Source: Bacillota bacterium | GTDB lineage: Bacteria; Bacillota; Bacilli; Paenibacillales; Paenibacillaceae | Reading direction: 5' to 3' | Length of the DNA stretch: 64,000 nucleotides | Assembly: GCA_023460795.1 (NCBI GenBank) | Contig: JAEWPC010000033.1 | Location: forward strand, 186,001-250,000 | In this document: piece after piece, positions 48,214 through 57,222 of the stretch | How the letters are laid out: the number at the start of each line of letters is the position of its first letter | How positions within the stretch are numbered: the stretch's first letter is position 1 | Notes under the pieces: generated by a model | The model's input: only the letters and a program-made list of their open reading frames with translations | What the model was told of the DNA's origin: nothing | The model's database searches: none | Made by a program: the position numbers and the translations under genes

Positions 48214-48498
48214 ATGCCATTGAAGACAATCAAGATGTCACTTATCAGTCACCAAGGAAAAGTCGTCAATGAGTGGACAGTCCCATATGCCCGGCGGCGT
48301 GACGCGTTAAGTCACGCCCTCGATCGTTCCGAGCAAGAGGGGCATGCGGGCGTTTTGTGGGCACAAGTCAATAACGGCACCATTCAAGAGTTTATATTCG
48401 ATTCGCATGATCCTGCAGCGGTAAGTGCCTTCGCAGGCAGACTTTCTCCGTTCTTAAACAAGGACGGCAAACTTGAGATCGACCGATTGCTGGGTTAA
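48214..48498 (+). CDS. Small hypothetical protein upstream of the primase
   Basis: The 94-residue protein has no recognised domain. It reads as a mixed alpha/beta fold (KMSLISHQGKVVNEWTV, then GVLWAQVNNGTIQEFIFD). It lies 11 bp after the previous gene and 3 bp before the primase–helicase gene, so it is cotranscribed and may assist replication. ATG 48214 follows AAGGGG at short spacing. Confidence 0.6.
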   Translation: MPLKTIKMSLISHQGKVVNEWTVPYARRRDALSHALDRSEQEGHAGVLWAQVNNGTIQEFIFDSHDPAAVSAFAGRLSPFLNKDGKLEIDRLLG

Positions 48499-48501
48499 CG
48501 G

Positions 48502-51354
48502 ATGGAGGGGTACAAGGTGCAGCACCAAACTTCTAGTCAGTCAAATAGTGGGCTAAGCCTTCATACCGGACTGCCAATAAGCTTCGGTCGACATCGACAG
48601 GATGCGAACTGGCAAGTTATGCATCTCACCTGGGTTGAGTTCGTCGAGCGGCTGCGGAAGGTTCGGCGAACAAGTGAGACGATGGCGCATTACGATGCCA
48701 TGAGCAAGAACGACAAAGGCATGGTCAAAGACGGTCCGGCGTTCGTTGGCGGGCTTGTCCGTGGCGGCCGGCGGAAGAAGGGAAGCATCGAAAGCCGGAG
48801 CCTAATCACGCTCGACGTAGACTTCGCAGACGACGGGTTTATTCAATGGGCAAAACTCATGGTACTCGGTGGGGTTGCACATGTCATCTATTCAACCCAC
48901 AGCCATCGACCCGGTGCGCCGAAATTTAGACTTATCATATTGCTCGACAGGATATTGACTCCGGATGAATACTCCGCAGTTGCTAGGAAGCTCGCCGAGT
49001 CAATAGGCATGCATTTCTTTGATCGGACGACTTTTGACGTAAATCGGCTTATGTATCTACCGAGTTGCTCCATGGATGCAGATCCGGTTTTTGTTGAAGA
49101 GACTGGCGCTCCACTCAACGTGGATAATTTGCTTGCTCAGTACGATAGCTGGACTGACCCTGCGACTTGGCCACGTCACCCTGAGGACAAGCCGCCTACT
49201 CCCTTTAGTGGTCGGACACCGCAAGATCCGCGCGAAAAGCGCGGGGTTGTCGGCCAGTTTTGTCGGGCATATCCGATTGAAAAAGCTATTGATTCGTTCT
49301 TGAGTGAAATATACCAGGAAGGTAGTATGGCGAACCGTTACACCTATCTACATGGTAGCAGTGGGAATGGCCTGGAGGTCTTCCCAGATCAAGAGTTGGC
49401 GTACAGCCACCAAGACAGCGATCCCGTCGCTGACGGGCATAGCCATAACGCTTTTGATCTCGTCCGGATCCACTTATTCGGACATTTGGACGAGGACATA
49501 CCAGAGGGGACACCTGTAGACACTTTGCCGAGTCATCTTGAAATGGCCAAGCTTGCGATGGGACTGGAGGAAGTGAAGCAGCTCATCCAAGAGGAGGGAG
49601 CGGCTGAGATCCGGGAAGCCTTTGAGGATGGATTTAACTATGATGTCTCTTCCGACGAGGACCCATCTAGGGCTGCAAAACTAGACTTATCTCGTATAAA
49701 TATCCCTTCGGGCTTTGAAGTTATTGACGGCCGGATATTTGAGGTGAAGGTTCTGAAGAATGGCGATGTAAAGCATATGCCCGTCTGCGAGTGCTTGGTA
49801 GCAGTGACAAGTCAGTATACGAATCTGACGGATCACACTCAAGGACTCGAGGTCTCGTGGATAAGCCGGACCGGTATAAAGTCAGTGTCCGATACACGCA
49901 GTACATTTGCTGACAGCAAGAAACTTATCAATCTGTCGGACTACGGGCTGCCGGTGCATTCTGAGAACGCTCGAAAGCTAGCAGCATATCTGAGTCGGTT
50001 CGAGTCGGAGAATGAGGACAAGCTAACAACGAGAAAGGTCAGCAACCAACTCGGCTGGGTGAAAGGTGGCTTTCTGCTTGGCGACAGCTTCATCGGTGAG
50101 GGCGACATCCAGTTCATGCCAAAGGACGCCGGAGATGGTCAGATAGCCCGGGGATTCCGCACTCGCGGCACAATGGCGGGTACGCTTGAAATGCTGGAGC
50201 GGGTCAAACCTTTCGGGGCGGTTAAAATGGCCGTTTATGCCGCCCTTTCTGCCCCGCTTCTGAGCATCTGGGGAGAGAGTCCCTATATCTTCGAATTAGC
50301 CGGTAGCACGTCTAGAGGGAAAACGACAGCGCTACGGATCGCGGCCAGCTTGTGGGGGTGTCCAGATGAGCATAAGCCGGGTATATTCCGGCAATGGAAC
50401 ATGACCAAGGTCGCCATCGAGCGGTACGCTGCCACGATGAATCATTTGCCACTGTTCCTGGACGACACGAAGAAGACGGACGAGCGGACCGTTCGCCCGA
50501 TCGTCTTTCAGTTCAGCAGCGGGCAGGGGAAGGGGCGCGGGTCGCTCAGAGGTGCCCAGGCGAGCGCAGGTTGGCAGACGGTTATGCTCTCAACCGGCGA
50601 GCAGAAGTTAACGTCTTTTGCAAAGGACGGTGGCTCTGTAGGGCGGGTGCTTTCCCTAGAAGGATCCCCGTTCACGTCAGCAGACGTGGAGTCGGCCGTA
50701 CTGGTCCAGGAGTTGAACAAGAAGGTCAGCGAGCACTACGGCCACATAGCAGAGCCATGGATTCGGTTCCTCATGACCGCCGACATGACTCAATGGCAGG
50801 AAAAGTTCGCCTCGGCACACGACCGCTACCTGCATCTCGGTAGTTCTGCCGGCGAAGTTGCAATGCGACTGTCCCGCATCATGGCTTTTGTCGACGTGAC
50901 AGGCCAGATGTTCGATACGTGCTTCGGAACGAATCTATATATGCCTGAGGACTTGCAACGTATTTGGGTACAAATAACGGGTGAGACACCAGAGATGGAT
51001 CGAGCTGCAGAAGCGCTTGATGTTATTATGGGCTGGGTTGCCGTAAACAACAGGCAGTTCATGGTTAATGGGAGCGGGTCGCCTTATTCAGGGAAGTTAT
51101 TCGGGGATATTCGGAAGGACGAAATATTCGTTATTGATGACTTACTGGATGAGCACTTACGGTCCCGGGGTTATGAGCCGATCTCAATATCTAAATCGTG
51201 GAAAGAAAAGGGCTGGACAAAAACAGCGCCAGGACGCACGAAGTGGAGACGAAGATTAGGTGGCGGCAATCCGTGGACGTACTGCTTCGATCTGACTAAA
51301 CTCGGTTGGTCCTTCGATATAAATGATCGCATGTCAGAATTTATGGGGAGTTAG
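48502..51354 (+). CDS. Primase–helicase replication protein with DUF927 domain
   Basis: The 950-residue protein appears to combine two modules. The N-terminal ~230 residues resemble archaeo-eukaryotic-type primases of phages: ITLDVDF with acidic residues near 101–107, then STHSHRPGAPKFRLII near 132–147. The part around 255–300 (DPREKRGVVGQFCRAYPIE..., FLSEIYQEGSM) is shared with phage primases. The C-terminal half contains a DUF927 helicase-like ATPase with Walker A GSTSRGKTT at about 600 and LFLDDTKK as Walker B. Such proteins initiate replication of satellites and phages. The candidate origin lies immediately downstream. Confidence 0.88.
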   Translation: MEGYKVQHQTSSQSNSGLSLHTGLPISFGRHRQDANWQVMHLTWVEFVERLRKVRRTSETMAHYDAMSKNDKGMVKDGPAFVGGLVRGGRRKKGSIESRSLITLDVDFADDGFIQWAKLMVLGGVAHVIYSTHSHRPGAPKFRLIILLDRILTPDEYSAVARKLAESIGMHFFDRTTFDVNRLMYLPSCSMDADPVFVEETGAPLNVDNLLAQYDSWTDPATWPRHPEDKPPTPFSGRTPQDPREKRGVVGQFCRAYPIEKAIDSFLSEIYQEGSMANRYTYLHGSSGNGLEVFPDQELAYSHQDSDPVADGHSHNAFDLVRIHLFGHLDEDIPEGTPVDTLPSHLEMAKLAMGLEEVKQLIQEEGAAEIREAFEDGFNYDVSSDEDPSRAAKLDLSRINIPSGFEVIDGRIFEVKVLKNGDVKHMPVCECLVAVTSQYTNLTDHTQGLEVSWISRTGIKSVSDTRSTFADSKKLINLSDYGLPVHSENARKLAAYLSRFESENEDKLTTRKVSNQLGWVKGGFLLGDSFIGEGDIQFMPKDAGDGQIARGFRTRGTMAGTLEMLERVKPFGAVKMAVYAALSAPLLSIWGESPYIFELAGSTSRGKTTALRIAASLWGCPDEHKPGIFRQWNMTKVAIERYAATMNHLPLFLDDTKKTDERTVRPIVFQFSSGQGKGRGSLRGAQASAGWQTVMLSTGEQKLTSFAKDGGSVGRVLSLEGSPFTSADVESAVLVQELNKKVSEHYGHIAEPWIRFLMTADMTQWQEKFASAHDRYLHLGSSAGEVAMRLSRIMAFVDVTGQMFDTCFGTNLYMPEDLQRIWVQITGETPEMDRAAEALDVIMGWVAVNNRQFMVNGSGSPYSGKLFGDIRKDEIFVIDDLLDEHLRSRGYEPISISKSWKEKGWTKTAPGRTKWRRRLGGGNPWTYCFDLTKLGWSFDINDRMSEFMGS

Positions 51355-51391
51355 CTAAATGTTCCTAGTTGTACTCACTATATTTCAATAT

Positions 51392-51554
51392 TTGAGAACA
51401 CCAAAAACATAAGCCACGTATGGGCTAAGGGGATTCTGTTCTCAGTGTTCTCAATGTTCTCAATTAAGTAACATGTATATCTTCATATGAAAATAGTGAC
51501 GTGTAATTTCAATAGAATTTTCATATGAACGTATATATTGCAGAAACTGAGAAC
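51392..51554. other. Candidate replication origin of the island (iterons plus AT-rich region)
   Basis: Three perfect tandem 9-mers TGTTCTCA(G/A) occupy 51437–51463. Inverted copies lie at 51392–51400 (TTGAGAACA) and 51547–51554 (CTGAGAAC). Between them is an AT-rich segment with 13-bp inverted repeats TTCATATGAAAAT (51482–51494) and ATTTTCATATGAA (51517–51529). Iterons on both sides of an AT-rich stretch next to the primase–helicase gene are the organisation known for SaPI origins. Confidence 0.65.
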
Positions 51555-51618
51555 CGGGAACAAAACCCCAGCCCCTTAGAGCCGCAAGGGGTTATGACAT
51601 GCAACACTAAAGGAACAT

Positions 51619-51969
51619 ATGAGAACGGTAGGTGATACTGGGATGAGCGCAGTTAGAAGACGAAGGAAGGATGGAAATATTCCAATACTTCTTGCTATTA
51701 CAGATAGTGACGGACATCTATCAGCATGGTGTCCGTTTTGCGCAAAGATGCATAGACACGGGTCAGGTGAAGGACACAGGGTAGCTCATTGCGCTGACCC
51801 GGAAAGTCCATACAAAAAGTCAGGCTATGTCTTACGCGATGTCACGAAATGGCTATCCAAGCTACTCCCGACCGAGAATGTAAAACCGGAAACTGTGAGG
51901 AAGCCGCAAAGACAGAAGCCCTGTGGGAAAAGAGATTGCGGCAAGAATGAGACGGATTGTCGATGTTAG
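51619..51969 (+). CDS. Small putative zinc-binding protein
   Basis: The 116-residue protein contains AWCPFCAKMHRHGSGEGHRVAHC, a Cys-x2-Cys...His-x3-Cys arrangement suited to zinc binding, and a C-terminal Lys/Arg-rich tail ending in CGKRDCGKNETDCRC. ATG 51619 follows AAAGGAAC. The family is not known to me. Its place after the origin suggests a late or packaging-associated accessory, but this is a guess. Confidence 0.6.
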   Translation: MRTVGDTGMSAVRRRRKDGNIPILLAITDSDGHLSAWCPFCAKMHRHGSGEGHRVAHCADPESPYKKSGYVLRDVTKWLSKLLPTENVKPETVRKPQRQKPCGKRDCGKNETDCRC

Positions 51970-52451
51970 CTTTTGTTAACCTGTCGATCTGAAAATGCTA
52001 ACCTTTGCTAAGGTTTCAGAAGCAAATTACTATTGCACAAAAGCTGACATTTGAGAGCCAATAGAATTGATCTTCCAGCCTTGAAAGGGGTTGATGCTAT
52101 TAGAAAGTATACTAAGAAAACCTAAGATTCAATGGACGTACTGTCACGCTGAAAGAGAGCCGAGCGAGACGACGAGATGGACACATAATAGCAGAGATAG
52201 CAGCAGTAAATTCGACTCTCGAAATGGCGAATCTAGCACTTTTGGCAGCCATAAACGCGCGCGCGAATCCATTAGGCCACCTGGTTAACTGAACATATCG
52301 AGAGTTACTACTTCAGAAAACTTCAGTCCTGTGGGCCTGCCAAAACCTGTCATGCGGCTACTAGAGATATCTAGAGTAACATTGGCAGCCGAATGGGCCG
52401 GCTAACGATAGGATGGCGGCAGAGTCGGCTATGAACCTGAGAAAACCTGAG
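51970..52451. other. Region without a recognisable gene
   Basis: No frame here has a convincing start, ribosome site or protein-like composition on either strand. It precedes decayed terminase fragments, so it may itself be decayed. Confidence 0.6.
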
Positions 52452-52819
52452 ATCTCAGAAGCCTTTAGTGCCGCGATCAGAGCCGGATACAGCAACCTGA
52501 ACTACTAGGGAAAACTAGTGCCTCCGAGGTCAACGCTAATCGTATGCTAAGCAATGCTAAGGTGCAAGAGTATCTGGCGAAACGTCAAGCCGAACGCGCT
52601 CGTCGCATCGAGATCACGCAGGACATGGTGCTCCAACGGTTATGGGCGATCGCGACCACCGATCCGAATGAACTCGTCCACCTGCGACGGCTGTGTTACC
52701 GCCACTGCTTCGGCTTCGATCACGCCTACCAATGGCGCGACGAAGATGAATACGCAGTTGCTGTACAGGCTGAGCTCGCTGCCGCGGCAACTGAGGATCG
52801 CGTGACGGCTATTCAGTGA
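52452..52819 (+). pseudogene. Terminase small subunit, frameshifted remnant
   Basis: At 52461–52493 one frame encodes AFSAAIRAGYS, matching the ATQAAIRAGYS helix-turn-helix start of phage terminase small subunits. It stops at 52506. Homology resumes in another frame with ASEVNANRMLSNAKVQEYLAKRQAERARRIEITQDMVL and continues through WAIATTDPNELVHLRRLCYRHCFGFDHAYQW to a stop at 52819. The gene is split by at least one frameshift and a stop, so it is broken. ATG 52544 could still produce the 91-residue C-terminal portion. TerS recognises the packaging site on phage DNA. Confidence 0.72.
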
Positions 52820-52824
52820 GGAGT

Positions 52825-53255
52825 ATGGATGTAGCACAGGTTAATGCTTCGAGGTTGCTCACGAATGCTAATGTGCGCGAATACATCGACTCTCTCATCG
52901 CCTCCAAGGATGAAAAGCGGATCGCCAAGCAAGACGAGGTACTTCAGTTTCATCGGTTATGAGGGGAGAGGTCAACAAGAAGATTCCACTAGGGCTCGAG
53001 CTCGTCGAGAACGTTCCAGCTCTGATAGTGCGGAAGAGAGCTGCTGATTCGTTGGCGAAGCGCTACGGCCTCTACGTGGATTGTCAGCAGCAGGTCGAGG
53101 GAAGTATATCAAATCAAAGGCGAGGATCAGCTTCCAGACTAGGGCGGCAGGGGTACATGTTCACTAAATCAGTATTTTGTCGTAAAGTACAAAACCTTGA
53201 CATATCAAATATCGCCGAATTTGACCGTGAGCGCCGATTAGCTATTCCAAAGTGA
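52825..53255 (+). pseudogene. Second terminase small subunit, frameshifted remnant
   Basis: The first frame (52825–52962) encodes VNASRLLTNANVREYIDSLI and then KRIAKQDEVLQFHRL, matching the middle of Bacillota-type terminase small subunits. The continuation MRGEVNKKIPLGLEL...AADSLAKRYGLYVD lies in the +1-shifted frame from 52959, so a single indel near 52957 splits the gene. After residue ~50 of the second part similarity is lost. It is a different TerS lineage from the fragment just upstream, so two decayed terS genes lie in tandem. Confidence 0.75.
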
Positions 53256-53411
53256 CTTCAATCGATATGATCGCACCTGTGGATAACTTTGGGCAATCAA
53301 AAATCACGATCTCTCGTTTTCTCCGTTTTTCTCGCGTTTTCGCCCCAATCCGTTTCTAACGAATCGAGTAGTTAAATTATCTGAAGTTGCTACTTCAAGG
53401 GAGATGACATC

Positions 53412-54152
53412 ATGCCCATTCAACCAATTAGGGTACTGACGGAAGCCGCAAAAAATCTTGAGGATCTATCAAATGAGATAGCAAAGATGCAGAAGATCTT
53501 GAATTACCTCCTAGAAGGTAACCTCGACTTCGATAACATCCGAGCTCGCGGGATCAAGGCGGAGAATATTCAAGCCGGTGCGATTACAGCGAATGAGATC
53601 GCGGCGGATACGATCACGGCTGACAAGATGGACGTTGACGAGTTGTCGGCGATTACTGCGAATCTCGGTACAATCAATGTCGGAACTCTGATTGGCGTGC
53701 TTATTCAAGCCGCGACTATTATCGGGTCTTACATCGCTACAGCAAATGGTACGTATCCACGCGCAGAGATGGATAGCAGCTTGAACCAGTTTGCTGCGTT
53801 CACTGATGCTAACAATTGGATTAAGATGCTTGCCAATTCGTCGGGGACTCCGTTAGTTCAATTTAGTGCTGCAAGCGGAGCGCTTACTGGCGCGATAGGC
53901 CTTAATTCTGTATTTGACGAACTCCGAATCATATCAAACCGGAGCATTAACTTAATTTCCGGCATTGGTAATGTAAAAGTACCTTCTTGGTCAACTCTGG
54001 TGAATGATTCGTCAGGGCAAAATTTACAGAATGCACTTAACGGAAAAGCCAATGCTTTTTCGGGTTTTACAGGCACCATCTATGTTGCGACAACGCCAGG
54101 AGGCTCCCCAACAACGGCAAAAACGTTTACAAACGGCGTATGCACTTCATAA
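53412..54152 (+). CDS. Phage tail-fibre/baseplate-like protein
   Basis: The 246-residue protein begins with a helical segment (about 8–35) and then a repetitive stretch, IRARGIKAENIQAGAITANEIAADTITADKMDVDELSAI, of the kind found where phage tail-spike and host-specificity proteins connect to receptor-binding parts. The C-terminal half is Ser/Asn/Thr/Gly-rich and likely beta-structured. ATG 53412 follows GGGAGATGACATC. It may be an isolated remnant of a tail module or a satellite-encoded fibre. No other tail gene is present. Confidence 0.7.
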   Translation: MPIQPIRVLTEAAKNLEDLSNEIAKMQKILNYLLEGNLDFDNIRARGIKAENIQAGAITANEIAADTITADKMDVDELSAITANLGTINVGTLIGVLIQAATIIGSYIATANGTYPRAEMDSSLNQFAAFTDANNWIKMLANSSGTPLVQFSAASGALTGAIGLNSVFDELRIISNRSINLISGIGNVKVPSWSTLVNDSSGQNLQNALNGKANAFSGFTGTIYVATTPGGSPTTAKTFTNGVCTS

Positions 54153-54203
54153 ATTTACCACCCCGTGCTAAAATGGTGACAAATTGACGCACGGAGGGAT
54201 TTT

Positions 54204-54743
54204 ATGAAGAATTTACGCGGGTATATAGTCGGAGCATTAGTCGGCGTCGTTCTGACAATCTCAGGACAAGCCTTTGCGGGATCCGTATCATTTGTGGGTA
54301 AGAAGATAACCGAGGAGAATTCGGTGATAGTGAATGGCAAGGAATTACCGGTAAAAGCAGTTAATATAAACGGGACTTCATTTACTCCGAACAGAGCATT
54401 AGCAAATGAACTCGGATTAGATATTGATTTTAAGAACAACACGATTTACTTCAGCGATAAGGAGACAACGCCAATGAATGCAGAGAACGGGACAGCTACT
54501 TCTAGTGATACCATTCAAGATCAATTGAAAGCTCTTGAAGAGCAGATTAGCGCGGTATACCAAGAGCGATACCCATATTCAAAGAAGTCCGCTGCGCTAA
54601 CATTAGAAGCTATAAATGCCACGCCCGAGAGAAAGGCCGAGATCGAAGCGGAATTAAAAGAGATAGACAAGATTAGCGGCCCACTATCAGCTAAAATTGC
54701 AGAGCTAGAGGCTAGGCGTGCAGATCTTGAGGCACAACAATAA
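54204..54743 (+). CDS. Secreted stalk protein (copper amine oxidase N-terminal-like domain)
   Basis: The 179-residue protein has a Sec signal peptide (cleavage near AFA-GS, residue ~27). A copper-amine-oxidase N-terminal-type domain follows (about 30–88, VIVNGKELPVKAVNINGTSFTPNRALANELGLDIDF...IYFSD), which is very common in Paenibacillaceae surface proteins. The C-terminus is a coiled coil (about 105–178, DQLKALEEQISAVYQ...IAELEARRADLEAQQ). It follows the tail-like gene by 51 bp and is bounded by a terminator. It may be a surface-modification cargo gene. Confidence 0.78.
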   Translation: MKNLRGYIVGALVGVVLTISGQAFAGSVSFVGKKITEENSVIVNGKELPVKAVNINGTSFTPNRALANELGLDIDFKNNTIYFSDKETTPMNAENGTATSSDTIQDQLKALEEQISAVYQERYPYSKKSAALTLEAINATPERKAEIEAELKEIDKISGPLSAKIAELEARRADLEAQQ

Positions 54744-54758
54744 CCATGGAATTTCTAA

Positions 54759-54786
54759 AGGCACCCTCTCCGAGGGTGTCTTTTAC
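54759..54786 (+). terminator. Terminator after the stalk protein
   Basis: GGCACCCTC-TC-CGAGGGTGTC is followed by TTTTAC. Confidence 0.75.
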
Positions 54787-54959
54787 TTTCTCTGAAGGAT
54801 CGTTGTGCCAGTTGGGTACCCGTATAAACACGGCTGCGGGTAATAGCCGTACGGCAGAGTTGGATGATAAGGTGTCTACGCAGGACATATTGTTAACTTG
54901 CTTAAGGCACGTATCGAGAGAGTCTGGAAGGAAATACGGAGATGCATAATAGAACAACG

Positions 54960-54996
54960 AAAGCCAGCTAGGGAGGCAGCCCCGGCTGGCTTTGTT
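54960..54996. terminator. Stem-loop, probable terminator
   Basis: AAAGCCAGC and GGCTGGCTTT pair around TAGGGAGGCAGCCCC and are followed by GTTCC. Confidence 0.5.
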
Positions 54997-55625
54997 CCAC
55001 GCTTTTTTACCTCTACTCATTTGCAGTCATTGAATTTGCTTAAGGGCCTAGACTGGTAGGTTTCGGGTATCCTTTTGACAAGTTGCTCAATAACGTTAAG
55101 CCTGCCTGCCGAACTTCTTGAATGAGGCCATGACTTACGCAGATGTGGCCCTGCATATTGTTGTTCCCCTGTTAGCTCATGGCAATTAAGTAGGACCGTG
55201 ATTTAAAACTGGCACGTTGACAAGACGTGATTAGACATGTTCTTCCTCCTAGAGTAAAACACAGTAGTCATTTGCGGGGAGGCGGCTAACCCTCCCTAAA
55301 TCGCCATCACGGCCCCTTAAACTTAGATAGAGGAGCAAGGGGAACTCAAAAATGTGGACAACATGACCACACTCCTTTCATTCCCCTCTTTGCGAGGGAT
55401 GACATGATTATACAATAATTGCTAGAAAGCTTAAAGACACTCCTGGCTACTCGATCGGCCAATATCTCCTACAACGTTATTGGGTACGTGTGTGGGCCTT
55501 CTCCTCCATCGTAGTAGTGATGGTACAACATAGTACCTGATAAGCGGCTGAAGTATTCCTATGACTCATGACAGCAAAGGAATTTCCACTCATTTTGTCG
55601 AAGATGGTCAATGGGAGGGATGGTT
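54997..55625. other. Region without a recognisable gene
   Basis: No convincing coding frame was seen. The string GCGAGGGATGACATGATT at 55392–55409 recurs inverted with one mismatch at 57457–57474. Confidence 0.6.
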
Positions 55626-56015
55626 ATGGGCGCGAATGTCTCAGACTTAATTATTTCGGCGGCCTTAGGTGGCTTGGTTACTGGTATAGTAGTCCCCACT
55701 TTAGGAGAGTGGCTGAAAGGGTACTTCAACGGTTTTCATGCGAACAATCGAAGAAAGAAGAGAAAAGAGAAGATCATTGGAGTTCTTAGATATGTGCAAC
55801 CTGAAATCACTGAGAAAGGCGTAATGATTGAAGGCATTTACAAGGAAGTATTTAAGGGTGAACAGAAAAAGAAGTCTATGAATTATTTGTTAGACCTGCT
55901 AATGGAACTACACCGCGAAGGACGGGTTAAGAAGTATGTTATTGTCTCGAACGGAGTAGAACATCAATATTGGGAATACAGTCACGCCCCAATCGAAAAG
56001 AAAGTATACATTTAG
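55626..56015 (+). CDS. Hypothetical membrane-anchored protein
   Basis: The 129-residue protein starts at ATG 55626, 7 nt after GGAGG. It has an N-terminal hydrophobic segment (about 6–27), a strongly basic stretch (NNRRKKRKEKIIG), and a C-terminal region that resembles a winged helix (ITEKGVMIEGIYKEVF...LLDLLMELHREGRVKKYVIVSNG). It is not recognised. A membrane-tethered DNA-binding role is possible. It is AT-rich, with an immediate terminator. Confidence 0.65.
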   Translation: MGANVSDLIISAALGGLVTGIVVPTLGEWLKGYFNGFHANNRRKKRKEKIIGVLRYVQPEITEKGVMIEGIYKEVFKGEQKKKSMNYLLDLLMELHREGRVKKYVIVSNGVEHQYWEYSHAPIEKKVYI

Positions 56016-56038
56016 CGCCTTCGGGTGCTTTTTTTCTT
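56014..56038 (+). terminator. Terminator
   Basis: AGCGCC-TTCG-GGTGCT is followed by seven T. Confidence 0.85.
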
Positions 56039-56066
56039 TTCCTGAAAGGAGCAGTTCTACCTCGCC

Positions 56067-56336
56067 ATGAGGTTCTCTCTATGCGATCCCGTGTCCCAGG
56101 AACATCCGCTGCCGCTGTTGCTAAACGATCTGTTCGTGCATTTCGGCGAGAAGCGGATAAGCTCGGTCACTGAGAAGTTGGCGGAAGCGCAGCAGCTCAT
56201 TATGTTAACGTGCCATCTCCTCCTCGCGGTGGATATGCTCGAGGAAGGTATTACGTGCGCGAAGCAGCTAATTCTTTGTTTGCTTGACGAGGCGGGCCAC
56301 CCAGTGAAATCGTGCGGCCATAGGTGTGGACAATAA
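56067..56336 (+). pseudogene. Fragment of a YhaN/SbcC/SMC-like ATPase, C-terminal end
   Basis: The 89-codon frame encodes RFSLCDPVSQEHPLPLLLND followed by LFVHFGEK and LAEAQQLIMLTCH. This matches the Walker B/D-loop/H-loop end of SMC-like AAA ATPases, where the consensus is LPLLLDDPFVHFD...QVLLFTCH. The catalytic DD pair is changed to ND. No Walker A half is found upstream, so this is a remnant of a larger gene, possibly a nuclease-associated or defence ATPase. Confidence 0.65.
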
Positions 56337-56352
56337 CTGCTCGAATTCGAAC
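56332..56352 (+). repeat. 21-bp direct repeat, copy A
   Basis: AATAACTGCTCGAATTCGAA(C) recurs at 58773–58793 with one mismatch. It contains the palindrome TCGAATTCGA. It lies at the end of the ATPase fragment. Confidence 0.55.
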
Positions 56353-56588
56353 TATCCGAGAGGAGGCATTTTAGCTGCAGCACAATCTATAACAGGTTCT
56401 GCAAGACGTCGGTAAATCAGTTGCAGCAGATGAGATGTGGCCTAATGCACGAAGAGGTATGAAATTGTATCAGATTTTCCAGTTACGACTTTCCAATATA
56501 GTCGACTAATACAGACATAATTCACCGGAGGAAATAGCGCTAGGATTCACGAAAATTCATAATATAAACCCAAAAGAGGTGACCATTA

Positions 56589-56792
56589 ATGAACCTGAGT
56601 GAACTTCCTGAGATTCTTACAGTAAAGCAGGTTGCTGAGCATATGGGTTGGCATCCTAATACGGTATATCTGCGATGCAACAATGGAGAACTAAAAAGCT
56701 TCAAGTCGGGAAACAGCCGGCGAATTAGGAAGTCAGAGTTCATGGAATGGATAGCTAAATTGGAGCGGGAGGAGCTAAGTAAACGTGCGTGA
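56589..56792 (+). CDS. HTH_17 (excisionase/AlpA-like) DNA-binding protein
   Basis: The 67-residue protein is a single MerR-like winged helix (ILTVKQVAEHMGWHPNTVYLRCNNGELKSFKSGNSRRIRKSEFMEWI). ATG 56589 follows AAAGAGGTGACC. It begins a run of small plus-strand DNA-binding genes. Its role could be excision, or control of the neighbouring DUF771-type genes. Confidence 0.75.
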   Translation: MNLSELPEILTVKQVAEHMGWHPNTVYLRCNNGELKSFKSGNSRRIRKSEFMEWIAKLEREELSKRA

Positions 56793-56826
56793 TTATGACA
56801 AATAAGAATTGGATTGGAGGTTAATC

Positions 56827-57201
56827 ATGCAAATTCTGACCGTTCAACTCTCAATCCCGATCCCCGTAGATACTGTACTTATAAGTCGGGTGGAATTCGA
56901 AGAGCTGAAGAAGAACGAACTTAGCGGAGTGTACTGGTCAATGCAGGATCTCGAGCGCCGGCTAGGCCGGAAGCATGAATGGATCAAAGAGAACATCCTC
57001 TATCCTTCGCACTTTCGGAAGATACTCGACGTCGAGAACGGCGGATTTGTTTACTATCCGAGAGGCAAAGGTCAATCCTGGGCGTTTCTCGCCACAAAGA
57101 TGGCTGACTTCTTAGATAAGAGATTCGCTCAAATCTTCTCATGTTTCCGCTCCAATTTATATCATAGTCTTACGGAGAGTGAAGAGGTGCTCGGAGATTG
57201 A
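56827..57201 (+). CDS. DUF771 family phage protein
   Basis: The 124-residue protein contains WSMQDLERRLGRKHEWIKENILYPSHFRKILDVENGGFVYYPRGKGQSWAFLATKMADFLD, the DUF771 pattern of prophages and ICEs of Bacilli, probably a winged-helix DNA-binding fold. ATG 56827 follows TTGGAGG. Members are small regulators often located among early phage genes. It is followed by two shorter genes that share the same architecture. Confidence 0.78.
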   Translation: MQILTVQLSIPIPVDTVLISRVEFEELKKNELSGVYWSMQDLERRLGRKHEWIKENILYPSHFRKILDVENGGFVYYPRGKGQSWAFLATKMADFLDKRFAQIFSCFRSNLYHSLTESEEVLGD

Positions 57202-57222
57202 CTACAAGGAGAGGAGGGATTC

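Noticed and set aside
53412..54152. Treating the tail-like gene as proof of a complete prophage.
   Set aside because: No portal, capsid, large terminase, tape-measure or lysis gene was recognised anywhere in the island. One fibre-like gene can be a remnant or satellite cargo.
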